A stretch of DNA of 5,086 bases from Candidatus Woesearchaeota archaeon. Its GTDB lineage: Archaea; Nanobdellota; Nanobdellia; Woesearchaeales; UBA12501. The stretch spans positions 1-5,086 of the forward strand of contig JACOVN010000136.1 of assembly GCA_016177315.1 (NCBI GenBank). The letters run 5' to 3'. This document shows positions 4,622 through 5,086 of this stretch, piece after piece. The notes beneath the pieces are model-generated. The model searched no databases. It was not told the origin of the DNA and worked only from the letters and a program-made list of their open reading frames with translations. The translations under genes and the position numbers were made by a program. The first letter of the stretch is position 1, and every line of letters begins with the position of its first letter.

Positions 4622-5077
4622 CTACCACCATTTTCGCGCAAGCACGCAGTAGGCGTCAGAGAGGCGATAGAGCCTATGGTAAACACACTCTTCTTGATCA
4701 TCTGTCGATCGTTGTTCAGGAGGAACTTGGAGGAGTTGCCTTGCCTTATTGCTCAAGCAGAAGAGGGTATGCTCTAGTGCGTGAACATTCTTCGCATTGT
4801 ACGCAAGAATAATTTCATTCCTTGCCTGCTCCAGACGCTCCAACCAACCCATATCCGTGAGTACCGCAAGGCTTTCCTCAATGACATCCATCATGTGCCG
4901 GTACATGCGGTTCCAGAATCGTGCTGGGGAATAGATATCAGGAGTAAAAGAAACAAGGGTGTCTTCCTCTTCCGTTGTAGACGCAACAACGACCAGAGAA
5001 TCAAGGACAGGAATAGACCTATCGGTTCTGTGAGAACGGCGTTCAGGAGAGAATCCCACCACATTGGTTTCCTCCAT
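4622..5077 (-). CDS. Helical protein of unknown family
   Basis: This 151-residue protein is not recognised. Residues 1-48 look mostly disordered and polar, with a short hydrophobic stretch (VLDSLVVVAS at 24-33) and an acidic cluster (EEED at 36-39). The rest appears all-helical: about 52-75, 79-95, 97-118 and 126-149, ending in Trp-Trp. There is no signal peptide. A helical bundle that binds protein or RNA is possible, but no motif supports a function. ATG 5077 is the first start codon after an in-frame stop at 5081-5083, so the N-terminus is complete and the start is well placed. No Shine-Dalgarno is visible in the few bases upstream, so it is probably leaderless with a TATA element beyond the window. 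It converges with the PIN-like gene, with 2 nt between the two stop codons. Confidence 0.8.
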   Translation of the reverse strand: MEETNVVGFSPERRSHRTDRSIPVLDSLVVVASTTEEEDTLVSFTPDIYSPARFWNRMYRHMMDVIEESLAVLTDMGWLERLEQARNEIILAYNAKNVHALEHTLFCLSNKARQLLQVPPEQRSTDDQEECVYHRLYRLSDAYCVLARKWW

Positions 5078-5086
5078 GGCTTATAG

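Noticed and set aside
3648..5077. Toxin-antitoxin module formed by the PIN-like protein and its neighbour
   Set aside because: The genes converge and have separate promoters, whereas such modules are co-directional with overlapping or adjacent genes. The PIN-like protein is also far larger than VapC-type toxins.

Overview
The window reads as ordinary chromosome of a compact archaeal genome. The main evidence is promoter geometry. Five genes have an A/T-rich TATA element centred 25-30 nt before the chosen ATG, which is the layout of leaderless archaeal transcripts. One GTG-start gene instead carries a GAGGTGA ribosome binding site that matches the archaeal anti-Shine-Dalgarno. Short promoter-only gaps, small proteins of unknown family and PEGA-domain surface proteins would suit a DPANN-type archaeon (Woesearchaeota/Pacearchaeota-like). 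That placement is an inference and was not tested by any search. No rRNA, tRNA, CRISPR array, insertion sequence or integrase was recognised.

Layout, left to right. At 49-333 (+) is a 94-residue protein with a likely winged-helix fold. It is followed by a 132-nt gap that holds a 9-bp inverted repeat. At 466-975 (-) is a histidine-rich protein of unknown family. At 1037-1390 (-) is a four-helix VKOR-family disulfide-forming membrane protein. At 1454-2023 (+) is a membrane-anchored protein with one PEGA domain, transcribed divergently from the VKOR gene and apparently sharing one TATA element with it. At 2096-2983 (+) is a second, lipoprotein-like protein with two PEGA domains. At 3015-3611 (+) is a hypoxanthine phosphoribosyltransferase (hpt). 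At 3648-4619 (+) is a 323-residue PIN-like protein with a long insertion. At 4622-5077 (-) is a helical protein of unknown family, running tail to tail with the PIN-like gene and separated from it by 2 nt.

How the genes relate. The 1037-2983 block is a small cell-envelope neighbourhood: a disulfide-forming membrane enzyme beside two paralogous proteins anchored on the outer face. The PEGA proteins contain no cysteine apart from the lipobox cysteine, so they are not VKOR substrates. The remaining genes look like independent transcription units: purine salvage (hpt), a possible RNase, a possible DNA-binding protein and two unknowns. Nearly every gene has its own promoter, so there is little operon structure. 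No defence system or other multi-gene novelty could be supported. The most distinctive items are the PEGA pair, the PIN-like protein and the shared promoter.
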